The notes under the pieces were generated by a model that had not been told where the DNA came from, searched no databases, and saw only the letters and a program-made list of their open reading frames with translations. Source: JAFAXA01 sp963777325 (GTDB lineage: Bacteria > Pseudomonadota > Alphaproteobacteria > Acetobacterales > Acetobacteraceae). Taken from it: DNA of 64,000 bases. The stretch covers positions 207,384 through 271,383 of the forward strand of contig CAVZQE010000016.1 of assembly GCA_963777325.1 (NCBI GenBank), read 5' to 3'. The translations under genes were made by a program, and so were the position numbers. This document shows, piece by piece, positions 35,962 to 45,072 of this stretch; within the stretch, counting starts at the first letter, position 1, and each line of letters opens with the position of its first letter.

Positions 35962-36996
35962 TCATCCGCCGAGCCATTTGTCGAAACGCTCGGTCAGCTT
36001 GTTGCGGTTGTCCCGCCAGAACTGCTCGTCGATCGCGAGTTCGGCGGCGAGGTTGGCCGGAGCGCTGGGCGAGGCTGCCAGCGCATCCGGCGGCAGCCCG
36101 TCGTTGGCGCCCTTGGCCAGACCACCGTAAGCGGCCTCGGTGATGAAACGGGCCTGGATCGCCGAGGATCCCGCGAAATAGAGGAACTGGTGGGCCTGCC
36201 TCGAATTGGCGCTGCCCTTCATCACGGCCCAACTCTCGATCCTGGACAGGCTCGCGTTCCACTGCACTCCGAAATTGCGGCCCGAACCCTGGTTGGCCGC
36301 CATCACGGCGGGGTTGGCGGCGCTTGTCATGAGCACCTCGCCAGAGGCGAGAATCTTGGCCGCTTCGGCGCTCGTCTGCCACCAGACGATGTAGGGTTTG
36401 AGCTGGTCCAGCTTGCGGAAGGCCCGATCGACGCCGTCCGGGGTTCGCAGCGTACGGTACACGTCGCCCGGAGCCACGCCGTCGGCCAGCAACGCGAATT
36501 CGAGATTGGTCTCCGGACCACGCTGGAGGCCGCGCTTGCCGGGGTATTTCGTGACATCCCAGAAATCGGCCCAGCTCGGCGATCCGGGGAACTTGTCGCG
36601 GTCCCAGGCGAGCACGAAAGCAAAAAGGGCCGCGCCGACGCCGCAATCGGAGACGGCTTGCGGAAGATAGTGATCGCGTCCGCCGATCTGGGTCCAATCG
36701 AGCTTCTCGAACATTCCTTGTTCGCAGCCGGCGGCAAGCGCGTCGCCCGTGACGATCGCGACATCCACCGGGGCCGGCGCGCCTTCCTTGCGGTCCCGCA
36801 AGGACGCCAGCGTGACGGGCCCGCCCTGCTGGTCGAGCGCGATACCGGTCACCTCCGTGAACGGTTCCAGAAAGATCCGCTCCTGCATCTCCGCGAGCCT
36901 GCCGCCCTGCAGCGCCAGGGTGAAGGTCCGGGCCATGACGGGGGAGACCGCACCCAGGAGCATGGCCCCGGCCGCGACGAGGGTGCGGGCATACAT
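35962..36996 (-). CDS. Periplasmic solute-binding protein, polyamine/iron type
   Basis: 344 residues with a Sec signal peptide cut after VMA (about residue 22). The fold is the SBP-8/PotD type (TGIALDQQGG, YPGKRGLQRGPETNLEFALL, FAGSSAIQARFI). No ABC permease or ATPase for it lies next door, so it is an orphan here, 34 bp upstream of the Mla operon on the same strand. Ligand unknown; a polyamine, sugar or metal is possible. Confidence 0.8.
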   Translation of the reverse strand: MYARTLVAAGAMLLGAVSPVMARTFTLALQGGRLAEMQERIFLEPFTEVTGIALDQQGGPVTLASLRDRKEGAPAPVDVAIVTGDALAAGCEQGMFEKLDWTQIGGRDHYLPQAVSDCGVGAALFAFVLAWDRDKFPGSPSWADFWDVTKYPGKRGLQRGPETNLEFALLADGVAPGDVYRTLRTPDGVDRAFRKLDQLKPYIVWWQTSAEAAKILASGEVLMTSAANPAVMAANQGSGRNFGVQWNASLSRIESWAVMKGSANSRQAHQFLYFAGSSAIQARFITEAAYGGLAKGANDGLPPDALAASPSAPANLAAELAIDEQFWRDNRNKLTERFDKWLGG

Positions 36997-37193
36997 TCCA
37001 GCGGCTCCGGAAATTATCGCTGCGCGACGCTACAGGCCGGTAACGTAGGCGGCAATCCGGCGTTGCCCTCATTGCGGAGAACGCCGGGAGGAGAGAACAT
37101 CGAGGGCCCGTCTCGCAACCGTCACCCGACCATGGCGTTGTGCGACGCATCTTCGGGGCCGACGACCGCCCCATTCACAGCTGGAGAAATGCC

Positions 37194-37445
37194 ATGTCCG
37201 ACCGGGCCGCCGACGCCAAGGAGCAAATCGCGAAGCTGCGCGATCAGGTCGACAGCCTGATGCGGGACCGCGTCAGCCCGGCGCTGTCCGATGCCACGGA
37301 GCGGGCGCAGCAGGCCGCGAAGCAGGCGGGAGGCGTCGCGCGCGAACAGGCCGAGGCTTTGTCGGGCCGGGTCAAGGAGCAGCCGTTGCTGGCGCTCGTG
37401 ATCGCGGCCGCGGCCGGGTACCTCATCGGCCGCATCGCTCGCTGA
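37194..37445 (+). CDS. DUF883-like membrane-associated protein
   Basis: 83 residues: an amphipathic helix rich in Ala, Glu and Lys (KEQIAKLRDQVDSLM) and a single C-terminal membrane helix LLALVIAAAAGYLIGRIAR, as in ElaB/YqjD proteins that tether ribosomes or respond to stress. ATG 37194 is preceded by GGAGAAATGCC. It abuts the next gene with no gap. Confidence 0.78.
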   Translation: MSDRAADAKEQIAKLRDQVDSLMRDRVSPALSDATERAQQAAKQAGGVAREQAEALSGRVKEQPLLALVIAAAAGYLIGRIAR

Positions 37446-37874
37446 ATGAGGACCGTCCGGCTCGCACGGATCGCGGCGGAGGCGGAAGCACTCCGTCTTC
37501 GCCGGATCGCCCGGAGAACCGCGCTGCGCGCGGTTTTCGCGGTCATCCTCGCCGTATTCGGCCTCGCCGTGCTGACGATGCTGCACATCATCGGGTGGCT
37601 CTACGCCGCCAACACGTTCGGTCCGATCAGCGCGGCGCTGATCGTGCTCGGGGTGGACCTGTTCTTTTGCATCGTCTTCGCCGTGCTGGCCTCGCGCAAC
37701 GCGCCCGACCGGGTCGAGCTGGAAGCGCTCCAGGTCAGGCAGACCGCGATGCATCAGATGGGGCAGAGTTTCGCGCTCATGACCATGCTGCGCCCGGTCG
37801 CGTGGCAGGCGCGCCGGCGCGGGTTCGTGGGCCGCATGCTCGCGACGGGGATCGATGTCGTGCTCCGGCGATGA
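37446..37874 (+). CDS. Phage-holin-family-like small membrane protein
   Basis: 142 residues with two hydrophobic helices (AVFAVILAVFGLAVLTML and ISAALIVLGVDLFFCIVFAV) and a basic N-terminus. It resembles the DUF1469/holin-like genes that travel with DUF883 in chromosomes; there are no phage genes nearby, so the name reflects family only. It starts immediately after the DUF883 stop, so both are likely one stress-envelope operon. Confidence 0.65.
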   Translation: MRTVRLARIAAEAEALRLRRIARRTALRAVFAVILAVFGLAVLTMLHIIGWLYAANTFGPISAALIVLGVDLFFCIVFAVLASRNAPDRVELEALQVRQTAMHQMGQSFALMTMLRPVAWQARRRGFVGRMLATGIDVVLRR

Positions 37875-37893
37875 GCCGATGAGGAGGATGCCC

Positions 37894-38223
37894 ATGCTCC
37901 GCCTGTCCGTGGCGCTTGCCGGGATGCTGACCCTCGCGGTCCCGGTCCGGGCGCAGTCCGTGGCTCCGGATGCGACCGCGAAAGCGCCGGTCACGTCGCC
38001 CGCGCCCGTCCCGGCGATACCGCCGCCGACCCCGCAGACGGGTGCGTCGAGCGTGCCGCCCGAAATTGTCTCTCCCGCCGCACGGCCGGGAGGGGCGGCG
38101 ACCGCCTCCGGGCCGCCGAATGCGACGCCGTTCAGCGGGGCGCCGCTGGTGCCGGGCACGGGCCGGCAATCTCCCGGCGCGCCGCCTACCTCCGGTTCGG
38201 CGGCCCCGCCGCTTTCGCGATGA
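37894..38223 (+). CDS. Secreted Pro/Ala-rich hypothetical protein
   Basis: 109 residues with a signal peptide (MLRLSVALAGMLTLAVPVRA) and then a low-complexity Pro/Ala/Ser tail. No domain is seen. ATG 37894 is preferred because GAGGAGG lies 6 nt upstream; in-frame ATGs at 37879 and 37888 are alternatives. It overlaps the SIMPL gene by 4 bp. Confidence 0.6.
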   Translation: MLRLSVALAGMLTLAVPVRAQSVAPDATAKAPVTSPAPVPAIPPPTPQTGASSVPPEIVSPAARPGGAATASGPPNATPFSGAPLVPGTGRQSPGAPPTSGSAAPPLSR

Positions 38224-38891
38224 GGGCGATGCTGGCGGGGCTCGCCGCGTGCGCGCTCGCGCCGGCCGTGCGGGCCGAAACGCTGCTGCATCTGTCGCAA
38301 ACGGCCACCGTGACGGTCCATCCTGACCGGCTGATGGCCGCACTCCGGGCGGAGGCCGCGACCGACAGCGCGGCCACCGCGCAGGAGCGTGTGAATACGG
38401 CGATCGCCGGCGCGCTTGCCGAGGCGAGAAAGGCCGAGGGGATAGAGGTCGCCACGGAGCAGTACAGCGTCTGGCGGCTGGAGCCGAGGCCGGGGGAGGC
38501 CGGACAGTGGCGGGCCAGTCAGACCGTGCTCCTGCGGGGAGGAGATGGCCCGTCCGTGCTGAAGCTCGTTGGCGCGCTGCAGCGGAAAGGGCTTGCGGTC
38601 GAGCGCCTCGGCTGGGAATTGGCGCCCGAAACCGCGCGTTCGGCTGAGAAAACCGCGACCGGCCAGGCCTTGGCCGAGCTCCGGGCGCGCACGGACGAGA
38701 TCGCCGGCATCGTCGGTCTGCAATTCGATGTCTATCGCAGTCTCACCGTCGGCAGCCCTGCTCCCATGCCGCCGCCTCGGCTCCGGACGATGGCGACGGC
38801 TCTAGCCGCGCCCGCTGCACCGGCGGCGGAAGCCGAGGACGTGCGGGTCGACGCGACCGTGGAGGCCGACATCGCGCTTAAGCCGCACTGA
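38220..38891 (+). CDS. SIMPL domain (DUF541) periplasmic protein
   Basis: 223 residues with a signal peptide cleaved near VRA|E. The family pattern is clear: LHLSQTATVTVHPDRLMAAL, then TAQERVNTAIAGALAEAR, and QASQTVLL-like RASQTVLLRG followed by VGALQRKGLAVERLGWEL. SIMPL proteins are periplasmic or outer-membrane factors of unclear role. ATG overlaps the previous stop (ATGA). Confidence 0.85.
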   Translation: MRAMLAGLAACALAPAVRAETLLHLSQTATVTVHPDRLMAALRAEAATDSAATAQERVNTAIAGALAEARKAEGIEVATEQYSVWRLEPRPGEAGQWRASQTVLLRGGDGPSVLKLVGALQRKGLAVERLGWELAPETARSAEKTATGQALAELRARTDEIAGIVGLQFDVYRSLTVGSPAPMPPPRLRTMATALAAPAAPAAEAEDVRVDATVEADIALKPH

Positions 38892-38974
38892 CCGGGGTGC
38901 ATTCCGGGCACGCGGCGGATACGCTTCGCGGGTGCGGAGGGCGGATTACTACTCTGGCGAGACGGCTCAGGGGC

Positions 38975-39647
38975 ATGATCGAAGTCGACCCGCAAGACCG
39001 GTTGATCCACGAAATCGAGGCGGAGTTCCAGGAAACCGCCTCGTATACTGGCCGCTCCCGTCCGAGCGAGCCCGTCATCGGCGCGCTGCGTCGCGTGCGG
39101 CGGGACCGCTTCGTCCCGGAGGCCGGGCGGCCGCGGGCCTGGGCCAACGTGCCGCTGCCGATCGGCAACGGGCAGACGATCTCGCAGCCCTTCATCGTCG
39201 CGATCATGACCGAGTTGCTGGACCTTAGTCCCTCCTCGAAGGTGCTAGAAATCGGCACCGGGTCCGGCTACCAGACCGCGATCCTGGCGGAGCTCGCGGG
39301 TCACGTGTACACGGTCGAGGTGATCGGAGCGCTGGCGGAACGGGCGCAGTCGGTCCTCGCGGCCATGGGCTACACGCAATATCGGCTTCCGGGTCGGGAA
39401 CGGCGCCGAGGGGTGGGCGACGAAAGCGCCGTTCGACGCGGTGATCGTGACCGCCGCCGCCACCGAGATCCCGCCGGCGCTCATCGACCAGATGGCCGCG
39501 CCCGGGCGCATGGTGATCCCGGTCGGCGGCCCGGAATCGGAGCAGACGCTCATGCTGATCGAAAAGGACGCGAGAGGCGAGATGTCCCGGCGCGTCGTGT
39601 TGCAGGTGGTCTTCGTGCCCCTGGTTCAGCTAGATCATCCATGTTGA
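38975..39647 (+). pseudogene. pcm: Protein-L-isoaspartate O-methyltransferase, frameshifted
   Basis: SAM-dependent repair enzyme of isoaspartyl residues. The first frame gives IGNGQTISQPFIVAIMTELL and motif I VLEIGTGSGYQTAILAEL up to about 39378. One extra base (a C after ACG) then shifts the frame; the sequel reads NIGFRVGNGAEGWATKAPFD and IPPALIDQMAAPGRMVIPVGG in the next frame, ending at 39647. Both halves are good PCMT sequence, so a full-length gene of about 224 residues was lost by a single insertion. A truncated product would lack half the fold. Confidence 0.78.
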
Positions 39648-39660
39648 AGGTGGGCCGCTG

Positions 39661-40605
39661 ATGCCGCTCGATCCCGATTGCGCGCGTGTCCTCGCCCTCT
39701 TGCGCGAGAGCGGCCTCGCTCCGGTTGAGAAGCTCTCTCCCGTTGAGGCAAGGAGCAACTATCGCAAGACCCGTTCGCTGCTGCAGCCGCCTCCCGCCGA
39801 GGTGGCCGACACCCGCGAACTGAGCGCGCCCGGTCCGGCCGGACCAATTCCGTTGCGCCTGTATCGGGGGGTCGGCACGGATGCGGGCCGTCCGTTGCCG
39901 GCGCTCGTCTGCTATCACGGGGGCGGATGGGTGATCGGCGATCTGGACACGCATGACGGCGCGTGCCGCCGCATCGCCAACGCAGCCGGGTGCATCGTCA
40001 TCGCCGTCGATTACCGCCTGGCGCCCGAGCACAAATTTCCGGCGGCCGTCGAGGACTGCGCGGCCGCGACGGGGTGGATCATCGGCCAAGGTGAGCTCAT
40101 CGGGGTCGATCCCGTCCGGGTCGCGGTCGGCGGCGACAGCGCGGGCGGCAACCTCGCTTCGGTGATGGCGCTCCGCTCGCGCGACGGCGAGCTGCCGCCG
40201 CTGTGCTACCAGGCCCTGATCTATCCGGCGACGGATTTGAGGATGACCGCGCCCGCCTACGAGCGCTTCACGCAGGGCTTGCCGCTCACCTCGGCATCGA
40301 CGCGCTGGTTTGCCGATCACTATCTGCGCGACCCGCAGGATGCCCTCGACTGGCGGGCCTCTCCCTCCCGCGTGTCCAGCCTGTCCGGCGTCGCTCCGGC
40401 GTTGGTGCTGACGGCGGGCTACGATCCACTGAGCGACGAAGGTCAGTCATACGCGCGTCGGCTGGATCGCGAGGGCGTCCGTGTTTCCGCCCTGCACGCG
40501 GCGGATCAGATGCATGGCTATCTGACCATGGGCGGGGTTGTGCGCGCCTCGGACACCGCGATCGCGATCATCGGAGCCATGCTGCGCGACGCGTTCTCCC
40601 GCTGA
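39661..40605 (+). CDS. Alpha/beta hydrolase, hormone-sensitive-lipase-type esterase
   Basis: 314 residues. The oxyanion HGGGW motif is in CYHGGGWVIGD, the nucleophile Ser in VGGDSAGGNLA, the acid Asp in AGYDPLSDEG and the His in ADQMHGYLTMG. Family IV carboxylesterase acting on short acyl esters. Starts 13 bp after the pcm remnant and is convergent with a TetR gene. Confidence 0.88.
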   Translation: MPLDPDCARVLALLRESGLAPVEKLSPVEARSNYRKTRSLLQPPPAEVADTRELSAPGPAGPIPLRLYRGVGTDAGRPLPALVCYHGGGWVIGDLDTHDGACRRIANAAGCIVIAVDYRLAPEHKFPAAVEDCAAATGWIIGQGELIGVDPVRVAVGGDSAGGNLASVMALRSRDGELPPLCYQALIYPATDLRMTAPAYERFTQGLPLTSASTRWFADHYLRDPQDALDWRASPSRVSSLSGVAPALVLTAGYDPLSDEGQSYARRLDREGVRVSALHAADQMHGYLTMGGVVRASDTAIAIIGAMLRDAFSR

Positions 40606-40621
40606 GCGCCGGGCGACAGGC

Positions 40622-41251
40622 CTACGCCTGGGTCGGGCCGATGGTGCGGCCTCGCCCGGCTCGGGCTTCCCGCACCCCGACCATCCGCAAGGCCAGGTTC
40701 GCCATATGCTCCGGCGTGTCTTCCGCCGGTGCCCGGTTGCCGTTCCTCGGCGCGTGACCCAGGCCGCAAATCAGCCCCATAAGGGCCAGCGCTGCCAACG
40801 CGACATCTTCCACTTCGAATTCGCGCGCCGCCACTCCGGCGCGCAGCAAGTCGAGAACGACCCGGCTGCACCGGTTCCTGAGAGAATCGATCTCGCTCTT
40901 TGCGGGAGCATCCAGGGCTAGCGCTTCCCGCTGGTAGATCGCGACATTCGAATGCTCCTCAAGCGTGATCGCTGTCAGTTCGGTGGTGAGCCGTTTCAGA
41001 CGCTCCGCGCAGGAGCCTTTTCCCTTCGCCGCCCTGGTAGCGGCTGCAAGGGATTGCTCGAAAGGCGGCCTGCACACGGCTGCGAGCAGGTCGGCCTTGC
41101 TTCGGAAATGGGCGTAGATGAAAGGCTTGGTGACGCCGAGCTGGCTCGCGATGTCGTCCAGCGTGGTAGCGGTGAAACCGTGCTTGTAGAAGAGTGCGCT
41201 CGCCTCCTCGAGAATCCGGTCGCGTTTGAAAGTGAGAACCTCGTTTCGCAT
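40622..41251 (-). CDS. TetR/AcrR-family transcriptional regulator
   Basis: 209 residues. N-terminal HTH: ILEEASALFYKHGFTATTLDDIASQLGVTKPFIYAHFRSK (in parts), about residues 12-52. The C-terminal half resembles the TetR_C_11-like ligand domain. ATG 41251 is the best start (MRNEVLTFKRDR); the longer frame adds a non-family leader. It is convergent with the esterase gene, which is a possible target. Confidence 0.85.
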   Translation of the reverse strand: MRNEVLTFKRDRILEEASALFYKHGFTATTLDDIASQLGVTKPFIYAHFRSKADLLAAVCRPPFEQSLAAATRAAKGKGSCAERLKRLTTELTAITLEEHSNVAIYQREALALDAPAKSEIDSLRNRCSRVVLDLLRAGVAAREFEVEDVALAALALMGLICGLGHAPRNGNRAPAEDTPEHMANLALRMVGVREARAGRGRTIGPTQA

Positions 41252-41334
41252 TGAGGGAACGGTCTGCCTTCCTGAAACGAGCCGGTGACTGAAAACTGAG
41301 AGGTGTTCAGCATATAGAAACAGGAGCCCGGTTT

Positions 41335-44300
41335 TCAAACGCACTGCCGCTCGTGAAGTTTTGTCTCTCGCCCCCTCCTGTGGGTCGGAGCCATGGCATC
41401 TTCGAACATGTCGAGCAGCGCGTGCACCGTCGCGAGACGGCTCGCGTCATCGGCGCTCGCTTTGTGGAAGACCAGGCGTTCTCCCTTGCGCTCCAGGCGC
41501 GACGGAGGCTTCGCGCGGCGGCCAGGTCGAAGCGTGATGGCCACGCCGGACGGTCCCGCGTCAAGCGTGGCGATTCCGAGCTTGCGACAACGCATACGCA
41601 TGAATGCAATTGACACTAGGTTTTCGACCGGCGCGGGCAGCGCGCCGAACCGGTCCTCCAGTTCGTCGCGGATCTCGTCCAGCGCGGTGCTTTCTCCAAG
41701 CCTCAGGGCGCGGCCGAGCCGGTCGTGCAGTTCGACCCGCAGCGTGCCGTCGGCGATGTAGTCGCTCGGCAGATAGGCAGTGATGTCGAGCGTGATCCGT
41801 GGCGACCAATCCTCGATTTCCTCCTCGCCGCGCGCGGTTCGCATCGCGCGTGCCAGCATGTCGCGATACAGGTCAAGGCCCAGCAGCTTGACGTGTCCGG
41901 CCTGATCTTCGCCCAGCAGGTCGCCCGCGCCGCGCAGGTCGAGGTCGCGCGCGCTGATCGCGAAACCGCTGCCGAGCCGGTCGAAGCTCTCGAGCGCCTC
42001 CAGGCGCTTCTCCGCCGCCGCCGTGAGGTTCGCGTCGGGCTCGGTCAGCAGATAGACCGCGCCGCGCGCGCGCCCGCGGCCGACGCGGCCGCGCAGCTGA
42101 TGCAGCTGCGCGAGGCCGAACCGGTCCGGGTGCCAGATCAGCATCGTGTTGGCGCGCGGCAGGTCGAGGCCAGCCTCGATGATGTTGGTCGCGAGCAGCA
42201 CATCGCCTCTTCCCGCCGCGAAGCGCAGCATCGCCTCGTCCAGCGCGTCGGCCTTCATGCCGCCATGCGCCTCGACAAGACGAAGCTCCGGAACGGCTTC
42301 TCGGAGCCGCGCCCGCATCGGCGCCAGATCCTCGACGCGGGGACAGACGACGAAGCTCTGGCCGCCCCGCCGCCGCTCGCGGCGGAGGGCTTGCGCGACC
42401 AACGCCGTGTCGAGGCGCGCGCGCACGCAGCGGATCGGCTGGCGGCGGGCGGGCGCCGTCGCGAGCACGCTCAGCTCCTGCAGTCCGGCAAGCGCCGTCT
42501 GCAGCGTCCTTGGGATCGGAGTCGCGGTCAGGGTGAGCGTGTGCACCCCAGTGCCGAACTTACGCAGAGCGTTCTTCTGTCGGACGCCGAACCGTTGTTC
42601 CTCGTCCACGATCAGCAGACCGAGCTTCTTGAAGCGCACGGTCTTGCTCGCGAGCGCCTGCGTGCCGATCACGATGCCGATGCTGCCATCCGCGAGGCCC
42701 GCGCGCACCTCGCGTGCTTCCGAGGGCGAGGTCAGGCGCGACAGGCCCGCCACCCGTACGCCCAGACCCGCGAAGCGCCGGCCGAATGTCTGGATGTGCT
42801 GGCGGGCGAGCACCGTGGTCGGGGCGACGATCGCCACCTGCCAGCCGCTGAGCGCGGCCATGCCGGCAGCGCGGATCGCGACCTCCGTCTTGCCGAAGCC
42901 GACGTCGCCGCACACCAGCCGCTCCATCGGCCGCCCCGATCCGAGATCGGCCTCGACCGAAGCGATGGCGTCCTCCTGATCCGAGGTCGGCGTGAACGGG
43001 AACCGCGCGACGAGCCGAGCGTAGGGCGCGCGCTCCGGCCGCATCCGGGGCGCGGACGCCGCCTCTCGCGCGCGGGCCAGCGCGACCAGGCGCTGGGCGG
43101 TCTCGCCGATATCCCGCTCGATTTCCGCCCGCCGCTTCGGCCAGGCCTCGCCGTTGAGCCGGTCCAGCGCGACCCCGTCCGGGTCGGCCCCGTACCGCCA
43201 CACCCGGTCGATTTCGTCGGCCGGCACGAGCAGCCCGGTGCCGCCGGCATATTCCAGCTGCAGGCAGTCGGTCGCGAGATCGCCCGTCGCGACCGTCTCG
43301 ATGCCGCGCAATACCCCGAGACCGTGATCGAGATGGATGACGGCATCGCCCGGCGTCATCGCCGTCTCGAAAACGGCGGTAGCGCCCGCTTGCCTCGGGC
43401 GCGCCCGCGCGCCCAGCACATCCACGGGGGCGATCACGGCCGCGTTCTCGGTCTGAAAGCCGGCCTCGAGCGTGCCGTCCAGCCGGGCGATCGTCCCCGC
43501 CTCGGCCGCGAGCAGCGGCAGCCAACCGGGGACAACGGGCGCGTCCGGCACCGCCAGCGCTCGCAGCAAGACGCGGCGGTGCCGTTCCGGGCCGGCCAGC
43601 CCGATCCGCCCTCCGGCGCCCGCGCGCTCGCGCACGAAACGCACAAACTCCGCTGGCCCCGCGAACCGGGGCAGGGCGCCGGCCGGGACGTCGTCGCTCT
43701 CTACCAGCCGGACGACCGCGCGATCGCTCAGCGCCTCCCGCCAGGCCGGGTGGTCCAAATAGAGCACCCAAGGCGACCCGCTCGCGGCCCCTTCCGCCGG
43801 CGAGAGCGCGACCATGGCGCGGAAGGCGTCGCGGATGTCGGCCTCGCGCTGCGACACGAGCGCCTCCGTCTCCGGGTCAAGCACGATTTCGGCCCCGGGC
43901 ATGGCGTCGAAAATGGTCGTGAGGGCCGGGTAGAGGCTGGGCAGAAGCTGCTCCATGCCATGCTCCGGCCGGTCGTCGGGCGGGGCGGTCTCGTCGAGCA
44001 AGGCTTCGGATGCGGGCCCGAGCACGAGCGAGGCGACCTCCTCCTCGCCGCTCCGTTGCGTCGCCGGGTCGAACGGCCGCATGTCCGCGATCGCGCCCTC
44101 CGAATGATTGATCCGGTACGGCACGGCGCTTGCCGGCGGGAACACGTCGATGACGCTGCCGTGGATGGCCGCCTCCCCCGGCTCGTCCACCCGGTCCTCG
44201 ATCGCGTAGCCCAGGGCCGCCAGCGGGCGTTCGAGCGCGCCGGGGTCAATGGCTTCGCCGACCCGCAGAGCGATTTCGCGCCAGGCGCCGGGCGGCGGCA

Positions 44301-44625
44301 GGCGCTGCGTCACCGCATCGACGGAGCCGATCAGCAGCAGCTTCCCGCGATCCCGCGCCGCCGCCCGGTGCAGCGCCTCCATCCGCGCTCCCATGATCTG
44401 GAGCGCGGGCATGACCCGGTCGTAGGGAAGACAGTCCCAGGCCGGCAGCAGACTTGCCTCGAGGCCGGGCGCCAGGGTCGCGACCGCCTGACGCAACCGC
44501 GCGGCGCGATTTTCGCTCCTGGCCACCACGATCGTGTCGCCGCCGCGATCGGCCAGACGCTCGATCAGCCTGGCGGCGAGGAGCGCGTCCGGCTCGGCGG
44601 CAAGGGAAGACGTCTCGGTGGACAT
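41335..44625 (-). CDS. Mfd-type helicase (probable second, Mfd-like paralogue)
   Basis: 1096 residues: a UvrB-homology region (LPAWDCLPYDRV, GSVIDVFPPAS), an RNA-polymerase-interacting domain (GDAVIHLDHGLGVLRGIE), a RecG-like motor (Walker A GDVGFGKTEVAIR, DEEQ in LIVDEEQRFG, TATPIPRT) and a C-terminal TRCF domain. Canonical Mfd is usually about 1150 residues and reads DEEQHFGVKHKE; the DEEQRFGVRQKN form and shorter length match the second Mfd-like protein found in some alphaproteobacteria. It may act at stalled RNA polymerase or in recombination. ATG 44625 chosen. Confidence 0.75.
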   Translation of the reverse strand: MSTETSSLAAEPDALLAARLIERLADRGGDTIVVARSENRAARLRQAVATLAPGLEASLLPAWDCLPYDRVMPALQIMGARMEALHRAAARDRGKLLLIGSVDAVTQRLPPPGAWREIALRVGEAIDPGALERPLAALGYAIEDRVDEPGEAAIHGSVIDVFPPASAVPYRINHSEGAIADMRPFDPATQRSGEEEVASLVLGPASEALLDETAPPDDRPEHGMEQLLPSLYPALTTIFDAMPGAEIVLDPETEALVSQREADIRDAFRAMVALSPAEGAASGSPWVLYLDHPAWREALSDRAVVRLVESDDVPAGALPRFAGPAEFVRFVRERAGAGGRIGLAGPERHRRVLLRALAVPDAPVVPGWLPLLAAEAGTIARLDGTLEAGFQTENAAVIAPVDVLGARARPRQAGATAVFETAMTPGDAVIHLDHGLGVLRGIETVATGDLATDCLQLEYAGGTGLLVPADEIDRVWRYGADPDGVALDRLNGEAWPKRRAEIERDIGETAQRLVALARAREAASAPRMRPERAPYARLVARFPFTPTSDQEDAIASVEADLGSGRPMERLVCGDVGFGKTEVAIRAAGMAALSGWQVAIVAPTTVLARQHIQTFGRRFAGLGVRVAGLSRLTSPSEAREVRAGLADGSIGIVIGTQALASKTVRFKKLGLLIVDEEQRFGVRQKNALRKFGTGVHTLTLTATPIPRTLQTALAGLQELSVLATAPARRQPIRCVRARLDTALVAQALRRERRRGGQSFVVCPRVEDLAPMRARLREAVPELRLVEAHGGMKADALDEAMLRFAAGRGDVLLATNIIEAGLDLPRANTMLIWHPDRFGLAQLHQLRGRVGRGRARGAVYLLTEPDANLTAAAEKRLEALESFDRLGSGFAISARDLDLRGAGDLLGEDQAGHVKLLGLDLYRDMLARAMRTARGEEEIEDWSPRITLDITAYLPSDYIADGTLRVELHDRLGRALRLGESTALDEIRDELEDRFGALPAPVENLVSIAFMRMRCRKLGIATLDAGPSGVAITLRPGRRAKPPSRLERKGERLVFHKASADDASRLATVHALLDMFEDAMAPTHRRGRETKLHERQCV

Positions 44626-44700
44626 GCTGGGATGTTTCTCCGGTTGGCGAGAGGCAACCGGCTTGGGGGTAGGAGGGTTGCAGTCCCGGAGGTCCGCATC

Positions 44701-44934
44701 ATGCATTCAGCTGAATCAGACAAGCCGGTCACGGACGCGGAGAAGGTCCAGGCCGTGTTCGACGAGAACCGCGACGTGATGAACCGGGACATGCCCGGCC
44801 GTCGCGAGGCGAAGCCCGAAGGGACAATCCAGCCGCCCAAGACGGTGCCGCAAGCGGACGAGAATCGCGACCAGCCGGTTGCGCCCGATGGCGGGCTGAC
44901 CCGCCCGGCTCCGGGTCCGGCCACGAACGAGTAG
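44701..44934 (+). CDS. Small hydrophilic hypothetical protein
   Basis: 77 residues, acidic N-terminus (DAEKVQAVFDENRDVMNRD) and a Pro-rich C-terminus. GGAGG at 44688 lies 8 nt before ATG 44701, a clear ribosome site. It is divergent from the Mfd-like gene and lies just before the tandem repeat. No family recognised. Confidence 0.6.
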   Translation: MHSAESDKPVTDAEKVQAVFDENRDVMNRDMPGRREAKPEGTIQPPKTVPQADENRDQPVAPDGGLTRPAPGPATNE

Positions 44935-44943
44935 CCCGCCGCC

Positions 44944-45007
44944 CGCCTGTGACCCCCCGCCTGTGACCCCCCGCCTGTGACCCCCGCCTGTGATCCACCG
45001 CCTGTGA
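44944..45007. repeat. Five-copy 14-bp tandem repeat
   Basis: The core CGCCTGTGA recurs at 44944, 44958, 44972, 44985 and 44999, spaced 14, 14, 13 and 14 bp, with CCCC/CCC linkers. It sits between two small genes (stop at 44934, start at 45073). No spacers of unique sequence, so it is not CRISPR; it looks like a minisatellite that could vary between strains. Confidence 0.85.
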
Positions 45008-45072
45008 CCTGCGTCATAGTGCGGCCACGCCGAGGCCGGATATGCCGCCGCTGAACGACAGGAGAGGCGGCA

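Noticed and set aside
37446..37874. Prophage marker (holin)
   Set aside because: No phage genes nearby; holin-family membrane proteins of this type are chromosomal partners of DUF883.
41252..41334. TetR operator upstream of the TetR gene
   Set aside because: Only short imperfect symmetry (CTGAA/TTCAG); not convincing.
41725..44700. Long plus-strand frame over the Mfd-like gene
   Set aside because: Shadow; only its last part (44701-44934) has its own ribosome site and is kept as a small gene.
44944..45007. CRISPR array
   Set aside because: Units are 14 bp without unique spacers; a tandem minisatellite.
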